Positions 8,402-20,000 of a stretch of 44,146 bases of DNA are shown one piece after another. This DNA comes from Elusimicrobia bacterium GWA2_69_24 (lineage in GTDB: Bacteria; Elusimicrobiota; Elusimicrobia; UBA1565). The position numbers and the translations under genes were made by a program. Below the pieces are notes generated by a model. It saw only the letters and a program-made list of their open reading frames with translations. It was not told the DNA's origin and did no database searches. The DNA lies in NCBI GenBank assembly GCA_001799695.1, contig MGTY01000017.1, forward strand, positions 1-44,146, written 5' to 3'. Every line of letters begins with the position of its first letter. Position 1 is the stretch's first letter.

Positions 8402-8427
8402 TGCGCCACTTATTTCATTGCGAGCCC
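8402..8427 (-). repeat. Right terminal inverted repeat of the MITE-like element
   Basis: Exact reverse complement of 8160-8185 and followed by the second TAA (8428-8430). Its outer edge lies 5 bp from a perfect TATAAT, so it may contribute the -35 side of a promoter for wecB. Confidence 0.85.
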
Positions 8428-8432
8428 TAAGC

Positions 8433-8438
8433 TATAAT
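8433..8438 (+). promoter_or_regulatory. Candidate -10 element of wecB
   Basis: A perfect TATAAT lies 21 nt before the wecB ATG. A -35 box at normal spacing would fall inside the right repeat of the MITE-like element (8410-8415, TTATTT, a poor match). In the ancestral sequence without the element this -10 would sit directly after the merR stop codon. Confidence 0.45.
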
Positions 8439-8459
8439 CAAGCCGGCGGCAGCGACTCG

Positions 8460-9596
8460 ATGACCCCCCGCGCACCCCGGCGCAAGATCCTCTGCATATT
8501 CGGCACGCGGCCCGAAGCCGTGAAGCTCGCCCCGGTGGTGCGCGCCCTGCGGGGATCTCCCTCGTTCTCGGTGCAGGTCTGCGTCACGGCCCAGCATCGC
8601 AGGATGCTGGACCAGGTCCTGGAGGCGTTCGCCATCCGCCCCGATTTCGACCTCGACCTAATGCGGCCCGCGCAGAGCCTCTCCGGACTCACGGCGGCGG
8701 TCTTGAGGGCGCTCGACCCGGTGCTGGCCCGCGTCCGCCCCGACTGGGCTCTGGTCCAGGGCGACACCACCACCACCCTCACGGCGGCCCTGGCCGCCTT
8801 CTACCACAAGGTCCCGGTGGCCCATGTCGAGGCCGGACTGCGCACGGGGGACCTCGGCCGGCCCTGGCCCGAGGAGCTCAACCGCAGGCTGGTCGGCACG
8901 ATCGCCTCCCTGCACTTCGCCCCCACTCCCGGGGCCCGCGACGCCCTGCGGCGCGAGGGGGTCCCCGCGGGACGGATATTCGTGACCGGGAACACGGTCG
9001 TCGACGCCCTGGGGCTGGCGACGGCGCGTCTGGCCGCCTCCCCCTCCCTGCGGGAGCGGATGGACCGGCGCTTGGGCTTCCTCGACCCCGGACGCAGGCT
9101 CATCCTCGTCACCGGGCACCGGCAGGAGAATTTCGGAGCGGGTTTCGCCGGCGTCTGCGACGCCCTGGCCCGCATCGCCCGCCGGCCCGACGTCCAGGTC
9201 GTCTACCCCGTGCATCTCAACCCGAAGGTGCGGGACGACGTCCGGCGCCGGCTGCTCGGGACCCCGAACCTGACCCTGATCGATCCCCTGGATTACCTCT
9301 CCTTCGTGCATCTCATGACGCGCGCGACCCTCATCCTGACGGACTCGGGAGGGATCCAGGAAGAGGCCCCCGCCCTGGGCAAACCCGTGCTGGTCCTGCG
9401 CGCGCTCACCGAGCGCCCGGAAGCCGTCCGGGCGGGCTGCGCCCGGCTGGTGGGCGTGGACCCGCGCCGCATCGTCCGCGAGACCGAGCGGCTCCTGGAT
9501 GAGCCGGCGCGGCTGCGCGCCATGGCGCGCCGGCGCCTCCCCTTCGGGGACGGCCGGGCCGCGCAGCGCATCGTCTCCATCCTCGCGCGCGCCTGA
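8460..9596 (+). CDS. wecB: UDP-N-acetylglucosamine 2-epimerase (non-hydrolysing)
   Basis: 378 residues, normal for the family. It interconverts UDP-GlcNAc and UDP-ManNAc in the cytosol for surface polysaccharide synthesis. Motifs seen: ILCIFGTRPEAVKLAPVV at the N-terminus, VQGDTTTTL, HVEAGLRTGD, FVTGNTVVDAL, VTGHRQENFG and DSGGIQEEAPALGKPVL; together they cover the known UDP-sugar and catalytic loops. ATG at 8460 is preferred; an in-frame TTG at 8418 lies inside the inserted element and would add a non-conserved extension. The ribosome site is weak (GGCGGCAG). No other polysaccharide gene is adjacent, so the pathway served (for example ManNAc-containing glycan) cannot be named. Confidence 0.93.
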   Translation: MTPRAPRRKILCIFGTRPEAVKLAPVVRALRGSPSFSVQVCVTAQHRRMLDQVLEAFAIRPDFDLDLMRPAQSLSGLTAAVLRALDPVLARVRPDWALVQGDTTTTLTAALAAFYHKVPVAHVEAGLRTGDLGRPWPEELNRRLVGTIASLHFAPTPGARDALRREGVPAGRIFVTGNTVVDALGLATARLAASPSLRERMDRRLGFLDPGRRLILVTGHRQENFGAGFAGVCDALARIARRPDVQVVYPVHLNPKVRDDVRRRLLGTPNLTLIDPLDYLSFVHLMTRATLILTDSGGIQEEAPALGKPVLVLRALTERPEAVRAGCARLVGVDPRRIVRETERLLDEPARLRAMARRRLPFGDGRAAQRIVSILARA

Positions 9597-9631
9597 GGAC
9601 GCGCAGCCGCCCTGAACCCGACGGGGCGGGT

Positions 9632-9640
9632 TTGCTACAA
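9632..9640 (+). promoter_or_regulatory. Candidate extended -10 of typA
   Basis: TGC-TACAAT matches an extended -10 (TGN-TATAAT, one mismatch). It ends 10 nt before the typA ATG, so a transcript would start only about 3-4 nt before the start codon. That fits the lack of a Shine-Dalgarno there and suggests a nearly leaderless mRNA. Confidence 0.4.
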
Positions 9641-9650
9641 TTGTTCCCCC

Positions 9651-11501
<1,851 letters not shown>

Positions 11502-11505
11502 TCGC

Positions 11506-13617
11506 TCAGCGGGACCCGTTGACGGAGGAATTGAGGTCCAGGTCCGACGGGCCGGCGAGGGGCAGGGTGAAGTAGAAGGTCGACCCCCGGCCCAGCTCGC
11601 TGGTCAGCCAGGTCTCCCCCTGATGCAGGCCCACGAGCTGCCGGGTGAGATAGAGCCCCAGGCCCACCCCTTCCCGCCGCCGCCCTTCCTGCGAAACCTG
11701 CACGAAGCGGCTGAACAGGCGCTTCTGGTCCTCCTCGGATATGCCGCAGCCCGTGTCCAGCACCGAGAACACCGCGCGCCCGGCCGTGGCGGCGGAGCCC
11801 ACGGCCACGGATACCTCGATCCGGCCGCCCTCGGGGGTGGACTTGATCGCGTTGGAAAGGAGGTTGTTGAGCACCTGCACCACGCGGTTGTAGTCCGCCA
11901 GCACACGGATGCCCTCCACGTCCGGCGCCGCCGCGAAGGAAACGTCGATCTTCTTTGAGGAAGCCCACGGCCGCAGGCTCTCCACCGCTTCGCGGGCGAT
12001 GCGCGCCGCGTCCGTGGGGAGCGGCCGCACGGTCATGGCGCCGGATTGGATCTTCGAGAAATCCAGGATCTCATCGATCATCTGCCGGAGCCGGACGCTG
12101 TTGCGGCGGCTGATGTCCAGGAACTTGCGCTCCTGGGGGCCGAGCTTGTCCGAGCTCAAGGTCTCGATGAGTTCGATGGAGGAGCAGATGGCCGAGAGCG
12201 GCGCCTTCAGCTCGTGCGTCATGTTGGCCGCGAACTCGTCCTGCATGCGGACGGCTTCCCGGAACTTGGCCGCGTCCGGCAGGACCCCGTAGGTGCCGAC
12301 CACGCGCCCGGATTCATCCTGGACGAGCGCCATGGACTGGCGCATGGCGTCCACCACATCCTCCTCGCCGGCGACGCTGACCTGCCCCGTGGGGTCCTGT
12401 TCGGGGTCCATCACCATGTCGCGCGACAGTGAAGCCATCTGCTCCCCGGGGTCCACGCTCTCCAGGAGATGCTTGCCGGCCACCTCGCTCAATCTCTTGC
12501 CCACGATCTGCTCGGCGGCCGGATCCATGGTCAGGATGCGCCCATCCTTGTCCACCACCACCTTGCCGACCGACACCGCCCCGAGCACCTGTTCGGTCCG
12601 GGCCATCTGGCTGACGACCTGCTGTTTCTCTAGGCGGATCACCCGGGTCGCCTCGGAGACCCGGCGCTGCAGGGCCTCCTTGACCGTCTGCACCATCTCC
12701 GCGTAGATGCGGCCCTGTTCCCCGGGATCGCTGACCGCCTTCTCGACCAAGCCCTGCACGAGACGGCCGAACCCGCCCGCGGATACGGGCTGCGCTCCGG
12801 GAGTCCCCCCTGGACCCGAAGGCGCGGGCGCCGCAGCCGGGCCGGCTCCCTGACCCGCTCCCGGACCCGTTCCCTGGCCCGCTCCCCCGACCACGGGAGC
12901 CCCGCCCGGACCTCGGCCGGCTCCTCGAGCCGCCGGAGCCGCAGCCGGACCCGTGCCCCGGGACGCAGGCACCGCCGCCGGAGCCGGAGCCCGGGTCACG
13001 ACGGGGGCCGGAGTCGGGACCGTCTCCGGACGCGCCGCGGGGAGCGCGGGCCGCGGAGGCGCGGCGCGCTGCCGCCAGGGCTGCACCGGCGGCTCCACCG
13101 GGGTTTCCTTGCCCGCGACCTTGGCGTAGCGGCTGGCGTTGATGCTGATGTTGCGCACGCCCTTCTGCTCCAGGTAGTCCGCGGGTCGGACGCCGGACTC
13201 ATCCGGCGAGTCCAGGGCCGCGAGTCCGCAGAGAGCGGCGAACTCATAGGGGAAGACCGTGCCCTGGAAGGTCATGGACTCGATCCCCTGCTTCTTGTAG
13301 ATGCCCTGGAGTATCTCGGCCGGGCCTTGTATGTCGCCCAGGACGATCCCGTTCATGATCCAGCGCCCGTCGACCCGGGCGAGGACGAGCTCCCGGCAGC
13401 GGAGCTGCCCGAACATGCGGCGCAGGGCGTTGGCGGCCTCCTCCAGTGTCGCGTTGGCGACCGGATGGCCCGGCTTGTACAGCGCGCTGAGCTTCACGGC
13501 CTGGCCGAACGAGGTCAGGAACTCGCGGCACGAAGCCAGGGCCTGGCGCGTGAGGTCCTGCCCCGCCTCCATGAGGCGGGACTCGACCTGCCGGCCCGGC
13601 GGCTTCGACTCAGGCAT
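11506..13617 (-). CDS. PAS-domain sensor histidine kinase with novel N-terminal module
   Basis: 703 residues, no membrane segment seen. Residues 20-165 form a conserved-looking helical/beta module with SALYKPGHPVANATL and QGIESMTFQGTVFPYEF, resembling the N-terminal region of many bacterial proteins with a K-x-LYxxxHP motif; its function is not known to me. Residues 175-282 are a Pro/Ala/Gly-rich linker. Then come a helical stretch, a PAS domain (about 340-450), the HisKA domain with His468 in MTHELKAPLSA, and the HATPase domain (NNLLSNAIKS, VLDTGCGIS, GVGLGLYLTRQL). It should autophosphorylate on His468. ATG at 13617 is preferred: AGAAGGG precedes it and it overlaps the end of the TPR gene by 8 nt. 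The likeliest phosphate acceptor is the receiver domain fused to PilB two genes upstream. Confidence 0.85.
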   Translation of the reverse strand: MPESKPPGRQVESRLMEAGQDLTRQALASCREFLTSFGQAVKLSALYKPGHPVANATLEEAANALRRMFGQLRCRELVLARVDGRWIMNGIVLGDIQGPAEILQGIYKKQGIESMTFQGTVFPYEFAALCGLAALDSPDESGVRPADYLEQKGVRNISINASRYAKVAGKETPVEPPVQPWRQRAAPPRPALPAARPETVPTPAPVVTRAPAPAAVPASRGTGPAAAPAARGAGRGPGGAPVVGGAGQGTGPGAGQGAGPAAAPAPSGPGGTPGAQPVSAGGFGRLVQGLVEKAVSDPGEQGRIYAEMVQTVKEALQRRVSEATRVIRLEKQQVVSQMARTEQVLGAVSVGKVVVDKDGRILTMDPAAEQIVGKRLSEVAGKHLLESVDPGEQMASLSRDMVMDPEQDPTGQVSVAGEEDVVDAMRQSMALVQDESGRVVGTYGVLPDAAKFREAVRMQDEFAANMTHELKAPLSAICSSIELIETLSSDKLGPQERKFLDISRRNSVRLRQMIDEILDFSKIQSGAMTVRPLPTDAARIAREAVESLRPWASSKKIDVSFAAAPDVEGIRVLADYNRVVQVLNNLLSNAIKSTPEGGRIEVSVAVGSAATAGRAVFSVLDTGCGISEEDQKRLFSRFVQVSQEGRRREGVGLGLYLTRQLVGLHQGETWLTSELGRGSTFYFTLPLAGPSDLDLNSSVNGSR

Positions 13618-14371
13618 GGGTGGTACCCTTCTCCCCCAGCAGCACGATCGCATGGGCGATCAGCGGATCCTCCAGATAGATCTGCTGGGCCTTCAGCAGC
13701 GCCTTCACGGCCTGCTCCCGCCGGTCCAGCCGGTCCAGGACCATCGCCAGGTTGTAGTAGGCCAGGGAGTTCCTGGGGTTGAGCTGTACGGCCTGCATGA
13801 GATGCATGAGGGCTTCGTTCAGACGCAGCTCATCGCAGAGCACCACCCCCAGGTCGATGTGCGCTCCGACATGCCGGGGGTCCATCTCCAGGGCGCGCTG
13901 GATGGATTCGTCGGAGAGGCTGTAGCCGAAGGCGCGCCAGCGCTCGTACCAGGTGTGCGCGTCCTTGGGGTCCAGCTCGAGCGCGGCCAGCACCTCCGCG
14001 CGCCGGCGGTCCGCGTCGCTGTTCTCGCCGCGCCGGAGCGCGACCGCCATGGCGCGGTGGGAGTCCGCGCGGTCGGGGGCCAAGGACAGGGCCTTCTCCG
14101 CGTGCTCGAACGCCAGGCGGTAATAGCTGCGGCTCTCCTGTCCGCCGATCTCCCGGCGGAAGCCCCAATAGGAATAGGCTTCCGACAGGCCCGCGTGCGC
14201 GGGAGCGAAGCCCGGGGACTTGGCCAAGGCCTGGAGGTACTGCGCCACGGCCTCCGCGTAGCCTTCCAGGTCGAACAGCCGGAGGAAACGGCCCCCCTCG
14301 GCCACCAACTCGGTCGGCCCGTTCGCGGGGCCCGGCACCGGCTTGATATCCGCTTCGATCATTGTTTCCAT
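13610..14371 (-). CDS. TPR-repeat protein between PilB-like ATPase and kinase
   Basis: 253 residues with at least five TPR-like helix pairs, for example GYAEAVAQYLQALAKSPGFAPAHAGL near residue 40, LAFEHAEKALSLAPDRADSHRAMAVAL, and MHLMQAVQLNPRNSLAYYNLAMVLDRL near the end. No signal peptide, so probably cytosolic, and probably a scaffold rather than an enzyme. Its start is 4 nt past the pilB stop (the GGAG site overlaps that stop codon), and its own end overlaps the kinase start. Such spacing implies that the three proteins are made together, and a bridging role between the kinase and the receiver-ATPase is a reasonable inference. Confidence 0.8.
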   Translation of the reverse strand: METMIEADIKPVPGPANGPTELVAEGGRFLRLFDLEGYAEAVAQYLQALAKSPGFAPAHAGLSEAYSYWGFRREIGGQESRSYYRLAFEHAEKALSLAPDRADSHRAMAVALRRGENSDADRRRAEVLAALELDPKDAHTWYERWRAFGYSLSDESIQRALEMDPRHVGAHIDLGVVLCDELRLNEALMHLMQAVQLNPRNSLAYYNLAMVLDRLDRREQAVKALLKAQQIYLEDPLIAHAIVLLGEKGTTHA

Positions 14372-14374
14372 GGC

Positions 14375-16399
14375 TCACTCCGAGAGGATCACCTTTAGCG
14401 CCTCGGCCAGCGACGTCTCCCCCCGCTCCACCGCGCACAGGGCCGCTTCCCGGAGAGGCACCATCCCCTCCTTCACGGCCAATTCGCTCAACAGATCCAT
14501 GCTGCAGGCGCCCAGGATGGCCTGGCGCATCTCGCGCGTCCGGATGGGCATGACCTCGAAGATGGGCTTGCGGCCGGAGTACCCGGTCTGGCTGCACTCC
14601 TTGCAGCCCACGCCCCGGAACACGTCCTTGAGCCGCGCGGACTCCTCGTCGGTGAGGAGGCGCTTCTCGTCCAGCGAGGTCCCGACCCGCAGCTTGCAGG
14701 AGGGGCACAACACCCGGATGAGGCGCTGGGCCACCACCAGCCGCACGCTGGCCGCGATGAGGAAAGGAGCGATGCCCATGTGCGCGAGGCGGGTCACGGT
14801 GCCGGGAGCGCTGTTGGTGTGCAGAGTGGAGAGCACCAGGTGCCCCGTGATGGAGGCTTTCACCGCGATCTCCGCGGTCACCAGGTCGCGGATCTCGCCG
14901 ACCAGCATGATGTCCGGGTCCTGGCGCAGGAAGGCGCGCAGGGCGGTCTCGAAGGTGAGGCCGATGGCCGGCTTCACGTGCACCTGGGTGATGCCGGGGA
15001 GGCGGTACTCCACCGGATCCTCCGCCGTGAGGATATTGGTCTCCGGCTTGTTGACCTGAGCCAGCATGGTGTAGAGGGTAGTCGTCTTGCCGCTCCCCGT
15101 GGGGCCGGTGGCCAGGATGAGCCCGTGCGGGTTGGCCAGGGACCGCTCCGCGCACTGGCGGTCGCGCTCCGAGAGGCCGAGGTCGCCCACGGTGGCGTGG
15201 ATCTTGTTGCTGCCGAGGATGCGCATGACGATCTTCTCGCCGTAGGTGCTGGGCAGGGAGCTCACCCGGAACTCCACCTTCTGGTCGTGGATGGTGGCCC
15301 GGAACTGGCCGTCCTGGGGGATGCGGCGCTCCGTGATGGAGAGGTCCGACATGATCTTCACCCGGGCGACCAGGCGCGCGGTGAGCGAAGAGGGGAGGGC
15401 CGAGAGGTTCTGCAGGGCCCCGTTCACCCGGACCCGCACCGAGAGCTGCTTCTCCTGGGGTTCGATGTGGATGTCGCTCGCCCCCATCTCCACGGCCCGC
15501 AGGAGGATGTGGTTCACGCGGCTGATGAGGGGCGACTCCTTGGCCATCACCTCGAGGCTGTAGTCCTCCCCGGCGACCTCCTCCTTGGATTCCTTCTCGA
15601 TATCGAGGAGCAGAGCGTCCGCCTCGTTGAGGTCCTCCTCCTCCAGGGTGGCGAGGTCCGGGACCTCCGAGCCCCGCCCTCGCGACGCGGCGGCCGGCGG
15701 CTCGGCCGGGGCCGAGGGCGGCGGGGCGGGCTCCAGACGGCCGACCCCGTATTCCCGGACCGGCGCGGGCTTCGGCGCCGGAGCGGCGGGGGGCGGGGGC
15801 TCGGCCGACGGCGCGGGCCGGGCCGAGGGCGCGGGCCGGGCCGAGGGCGGCACGGGGCGGCCGACGATCCGCACCACGGACTCCAGCAGCTTCTCATTGG
15901 ACACCGGCTTCTCCAGGAAATCACTGATGTCGAGCCCCATCCCCTTGAGGTGGCGGCGGTTGGGAGCGCCCGTGAACATGATGATGGGGGTGTGCCGGGT
16001 GTCGTCGTTGCTGCGCAGGGCCTGGATGACCTCGTAGCCGTTCTTGTGGGGCATGTTGAAATCCAGGACCACGAGGTCGAAGCGCTGGCGTGTGGCCAGG
16101 GCGATGGCGGCGGCGCCGTCCGCCGCGACCGTGACCTCATAGCCGCTCGTTTCGAGTATGTACTGCACCACGTCCCGGTAGTCCTTCTGGTCGTCGGCCA
16201 CCAGCACGCGGGGAGCCGGCCGGGGCTCGGCGACGACGGGCTCGGGCGGCGCGACGGGGGCCGGCGGAGGCGGAGGCGGGGGCGGAGCGGGCTGGGGCGG
16301 AGGCGGCGCGGTCAGGATGCCGACCGAACCCAGCGGAGCTCCCCCGAGCAGGTCGTCCAGTTCGGTGAGGAGCTTCGCCGTGTCGAGTTCCATCGCCAT
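14375..16399 (-). CDS. Receiver domain-PilB/GspE ATPase fusion
   Basis: 674 residues with an unusual order. A short helix (1-25) and Pro-rich linker precede a complete response-regulator receiver domain (64-180: Asp69/Asp70, phosphoacceptor Asp113 in LVVLDFNMP, Thr143, Lys164). A second Ala/Pro linker (185-240) leads to a PilB/GspE-type secretion ATPase (about 275-670). ATPase motifs: Walker A GPTGSGKTTT at 432-441, Asp-box region AEDPVEYRLPG, Walker B IMLVGEIRD with Glu501, His box GHLVLSTLHTNSA, and a zinc tetracysteine (C564, C567, C598, C601). These ATPases drive pilus or pseudopilus assembly at the inner membrane. All receiver residues needed for phosphorylation are present, so ATPase activity may be phospho-regulated. 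No other pilus gene is in the window. Confidence 0.9.
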   Translation of the reverse strand: MAMELDTAKLLTELDDLLGGAPLGSVGILTAPPPPQPAPPPPPPPPAPVAPPEPVVAEPRPAPRVLVADDQKDYRDVVQYILETSGYEVTVAADGAAAIALATRQRFDLVVLDFNMPHKNGYEVIQALRSNDDTRHTPIIMFTGAPNRRHLKGMGLDISDFLEKPVSNEKLLESVVRIVGRPVPPSARPAPSARPAPSAEPPPPAAPAPKPAPVREYGVGRLEPAPPPSAPAEPPAAASRGRGSEVPDLATLEEEDLNEADALLLDIEKESKEEVAGEDYSLEVMAKESPLISRVNHILLRAVEMGASDIHIEPQEKQLSVRVRVNGALQNLSALPSSLTARLVARVKIMSDLSITERRIPQDGQFRATIHDQKVEFRVSSLPSTYGEKIVMRILGSNKIHATVGDLGLSERDRQCAERSLANPHGLILATGPTGSGKTTTLYTMLAQVNKPETNILTAEDPVEYRLPGITQVHVKPAIGLTFETALRAFLRQDPDIMLVGEIRDLVTAEIAVKASITGHLVLSTLHTNSAPGTVTRLAHMGIAPFLIAASVRLVVAQRLIRVLCPSCKLRVGTSLDEKRLLTDEESARLKDVFRGVGCKECSQTGYSGRKPIFEVMPIRTREMRQAILGACSMDLLSELAVKEGMVPLREAALCAVERGETSLAEALKVILSE

Positions 16400-16403
16400 G
16401 CTT

Positions 16404-16419
16404 GGAGCCTCCGGGCTCC
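16404..16419 (-). other. Hairpin overlapping the pilB-like gene's ribosome-binding site
   Basis: GGAGCC-TCCG-GGCTCC forms a 6-bp stem with a 4-nt loop, 4 bp upstream of the start codon. The GGAGG that serves as ribosome site on the minus strand spans the loop and one arm, so the structure could limit translation. Short GC-rich hairpins are common in such DNA, so a regulatory role is uncertain. Confidence 0.3.
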
Positions 16420-16494
16420 GAGGATAGTATGGGCCCGACCCCTCTCATCCGCCTCAACGGACTCTCAAGAGGCGGTCAATATGCGGGGATTCGG

Positions 16495-16992
16495 CTAGCG
16501 GTAGTTCTCGAACTGGAGCTGGAGCTTGAAGTCCTGCCCTTTCAGGAAGGAGATGGCCTCTTGGAGCACGTCCTTGGAGCGGCTGGAGACGCGGACCTGG
16601 TCGCCCTGGATCGCGACCTGGGCCTTGAGCCCGGCCTTCTTCACCGCGGCCACGATCTCGCGCGCCTTGTCGGAGGGGATGCCGCTGATGATCTTGACCT
16701 TCTGCCGGGCCGTGCCGCCGAGGGCGGCCTCGATCTTCTGGGGCTCGAAGTTCTTGAGCGGCATGCAGCGCTTGGCCATGCGCATGCAGAGGACGTCGTA
16801 GACCGCGCCCACCTTGTACTCGTCGCTGGATTGGATGATGATCTCGAGCGCCTTCGGGTCCAGCTCGATGTTCGAGTTCGTGCCCTTGAAGTCGAAGCGG
16901 TTCACGATCTCCTTGAGGGCCACCTGGATGCACTCCGAGACGAGGTTCAAGTCCACCTTCGATACCACATCGAACGAGTAGTCGTTGGCCAT
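16495..16992 (-). CDS. yajQ: YajQ-family nucleotide-binding protein
   Basis: 165 residues, the standard YajQ length, covering two ferredoxin-like folds. It begins MANDYSFDVVSKVDLNLV and contains NRFDFKGTNSNIE, KIISGIPSDKAREIV, VRVSSRSKDVLQ and FKLQLQFENYR, all family signatures. Relatives bind cyclic di-GMP and act as effectors, or bind RNA and tRNA; which applies here cannot be told. The start at 16992 carries AGGAG about 11 nt upstream; a longer frame upstream is not conserved and covers the 3' end of hutU. It is the last gene of the thiolase-hutU-yajQ group, 19 nt after hutU. It lies next to the receiver-PilB operon on the same strand, which makes a link to pilus control tempting but unproven. 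Confidence 0.9.
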   Translation of the reverse strand: MANDYSFDVVSKVDLNLVSECIQVALKEIVNRFDFKGTNSNIELDPKALEIIIQSSDEYKVGAVYDVLCMRMAKRCMPLKNFEPQKIEAALGGTARQKVKIISGIPSDKAREIVAAVKKAGLKAQVAIQGDQVRVSSRSKDVLQEAISFLKGQDFKLQLQFENYR

Positions 16993-17011
16993 ATGCGTTC
17001 GCGCTCCTTTC

Positions 17012-18676
<1,665 letters not shown>

Positions 18677-18701
18677 GGGAATCCTCCCCAACCCCTGCGC
18701 C

Positions 18702-19844
18702 TCAGCGCTCCACCGCCACGGCCACCGCCTCGCCGCCCCCGAGGCAGATGGATGCGATGCCGCGCTTCAAGTCCCGGCGCGCCAGCGCGTGGACCAACGT
18801 CGTCAGGATGCGGGCGCCGCTGGCCCCGATCGGATGGCCCAGGGCCACGGCGCCGCCGTTCACGTTGAGCTTCTCCCGGGACAGGCCGGTCTCCTGCATG
18901 ACCGCGAGCGCGACCACCGAGAAGGCTTCGTTCACCTCGAAGAGGTCCACTTCCCCGAGCTTCCAGCCCGTCTTCTCCAGGAGCTTCTTGATGGCGAAGG
19001 CGGGGGCGGTCGTGAACCACTCCGGCTCCTGGCTGAAGGTGGCCCAGCCCGCGATCCGGGCCAGGGGCTTCCTGCCGCCCAGCCGCCCGGCGCCGGCCAG
19101 GACCAGGGCCGCGGCCCCGTCGTTGATCTTGGACGCGTTGGCCGCGGTGATGGTGCCGTCGGCCTTGAAGGCGGGCTTGAGGCGGCCCATCTTCTCCAGC
19201 TTGGCGCGCTTGGGCTCCTCGTCCTCGGAGAGCTCCGCCAGGGGGACGAGCTCCGTGGCGAAGGCGCCCTCTTCCTGGGCCTTGAGAGCGCGCCGGTAGG
19301 TCTCCACCGCGTATTCATCCTGGGCCTGCCGGCTGAAGCCTTTCTGCTCCGCGCAGAGCTCGCCGCAGATGCCCATGTGGACGTCCTTGTAGGGGTCCCA
19401 AAGTCCGTCATGGACGATGGAGTCGATGAGCTTGCCGTGTCCGAGCCGGTACCCCGAGCGGGCCGCCGCGAGCAGGTAGGGGGCGTTGCTCATGGACTCC
19501 ATGCCGCCCGCCACGACGATGTCCGAGTCCCCGGTGAGTATGGACTGCCCTCCCATCATGACGGCCTTCATCCCCGAGCCGCAGACCTTGTTCACGGTGG
19601 TCGCGCCCGCGGCGATGGGGAGACCCGCGCCGATGGCCGCCTGGCGGGCGGGAGCCTGTCCCATACCGGCCCCGACCACGTTCCCCATGATGACTTCTGA
19701 GACGTCGCCGGGCTGGACCCCGGCCGCGGCCACGGCGGCCGCGATGGCCTTGGCCCCGAGCTGGGGCGCCTTGTAGCTGGCCAGCGCCCCGCTCAACGAG
19801 GCAATGGGGGTGCGCTTGGCGCTGAGGATGAACACTTCTGGCAT
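18702..19844 (-). CDS. Acetyl-CoA acetyltransferase (thiolase)
   Basis: 380 residues, slightly shorter than the roughly 390-residue biosynthetic thiolases. It condenses or cleaves acyl-CoA units (two acetyl-CoA to acetoacetyl-CoA or the reverse). Nucleophile Cys lies in [12 protein letters not shown] (about residue 87), [13 protein letters not shown] follows, and the catalytic His and Cys regions are in [11 protein letters not shown] and the C-terminal [10 protein letters not shown]. Start ATG at 19844 has GGAGG 6 nt upstream; upstream in-frame sequence lacks family similarity. It heads the hutU-yajQ transcript behind an extended -10 at 19883-19891. It could serve butyrate-type, ketone-body or degradative metabolism; the sequence does not decide. 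Confidence 0.92.
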   Translation of the reverse strand: MPEVFILSAKRTPIASLSGALASYKAPQLGAKAIAAAVAAAGVQPGDVSEVIMGNVVGAGMGQAPARQAAIGAGLPIAAGATTVNKVCGSGMKAVMMGGQSILTGDSDIVVAGGMESMSNAPYLLAAARSGYRLGHGKLIDSIVHDGLWDPYKDVHMGICGELCAEQKGFSRQAQDEYAVETYRRALKAQEEGAFATELVPLAELSEDEEPKRAKLEKMGRLKPAFKADGTITAANASKINDGAAALVLAGAGRLGGRKPLARIAGWATFSQEPEWFTTAPAFAIKKLLEKTGWKLGEVDLFEVNEAFSVVALAVMQETGLSREKLNVNGGAVALGHPIGASGARILTTLVHALARRDLKRGIASICLGGGEAVAVAVER

Positions 19845-19882
19845 CGGGATCCTCCCGGACGGCGTTTTTCCGCTTCCGGAGG

Positions 19883-19891
19883 AGTATAGCA
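19883..19891 (-). promoter_or_regulatory. Candidate extended -10 of the thiolase-hutU-yajQ operon
   Basis: Read on the minus strand, TGC-TATACT is an extended -10 with one mismatch to TATAAT. The transcript would begin near 19877, giving a leader of about 33 nt with the GGAGG site. No convincing -35 box is visible, as is common with extended -10 promoters. Confidence 0.45.
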
Positions 19892-19988
19892 AAACCCAAA
19901 AGGCCCAACCCGGGGGCCCCCGCCCGCCTGGAACCAATGCCGCCCCTTCCGGGACCCTTGGACCCACGTACGCCCCGGACTCTTTCCT

Positions 19989-19994
19989 TATAGT
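19989..19994 (+). promoter_or_regulatory. Candidate -10 for a leaderless HAD-MFS mRNA
   Basis: TATAGT lies exactly 6 nt before the ATG at 20001. Transcription normally begins 6-8 nt past the -10 box, so the mRNA would start at or beside that ATG. The same geometry (TATAAT, 6 nt, ATG) occurs before korC at 32944-32956. No -35 match was found. Confidence 0.45.
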
Positions 19995-20000
19995 ATGGGC

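Larger units (their letters stand above)
8160..8427. mobile_element. MITE-like element, 268 bp, with 26-bp terminal inverted repeats
   Basis: The ends are perfect 26-bp inverted repeats (8160-8185 and 8402-8427; outer bases GGGCTCGCAATG). The element is bounded by a direct TAA on each side (8157-8159 and 8428-8430), consistent with a 3-bp target duplication. It contains no convincing gene. The inside folds into two adjacent imperfect hairpins. One has arms at 8186-8198 and 8281-8295 and a tip CATAGC-GTGA-GCTATG (8232-8247). The other has arms at about 8298-8314 and 8378-8396 and a palindromic tip AGGCCTTAAGGCCT (8340-8353). TIRs, duplication and lack of a transposase mark a non-autonomous element moved in trans. 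TNA-type 3-bp duplications are known in some IS5-family groups, but no family can be assigned from sequence alone. Confidence 0.8.

Noticed and set aside
8160-8427. Integron attC site or intrinsic terminator
   Set aside because: Perfect 26-bp terminal repeats and a target duplication fit a transposable element better; no integrase and no T tract.
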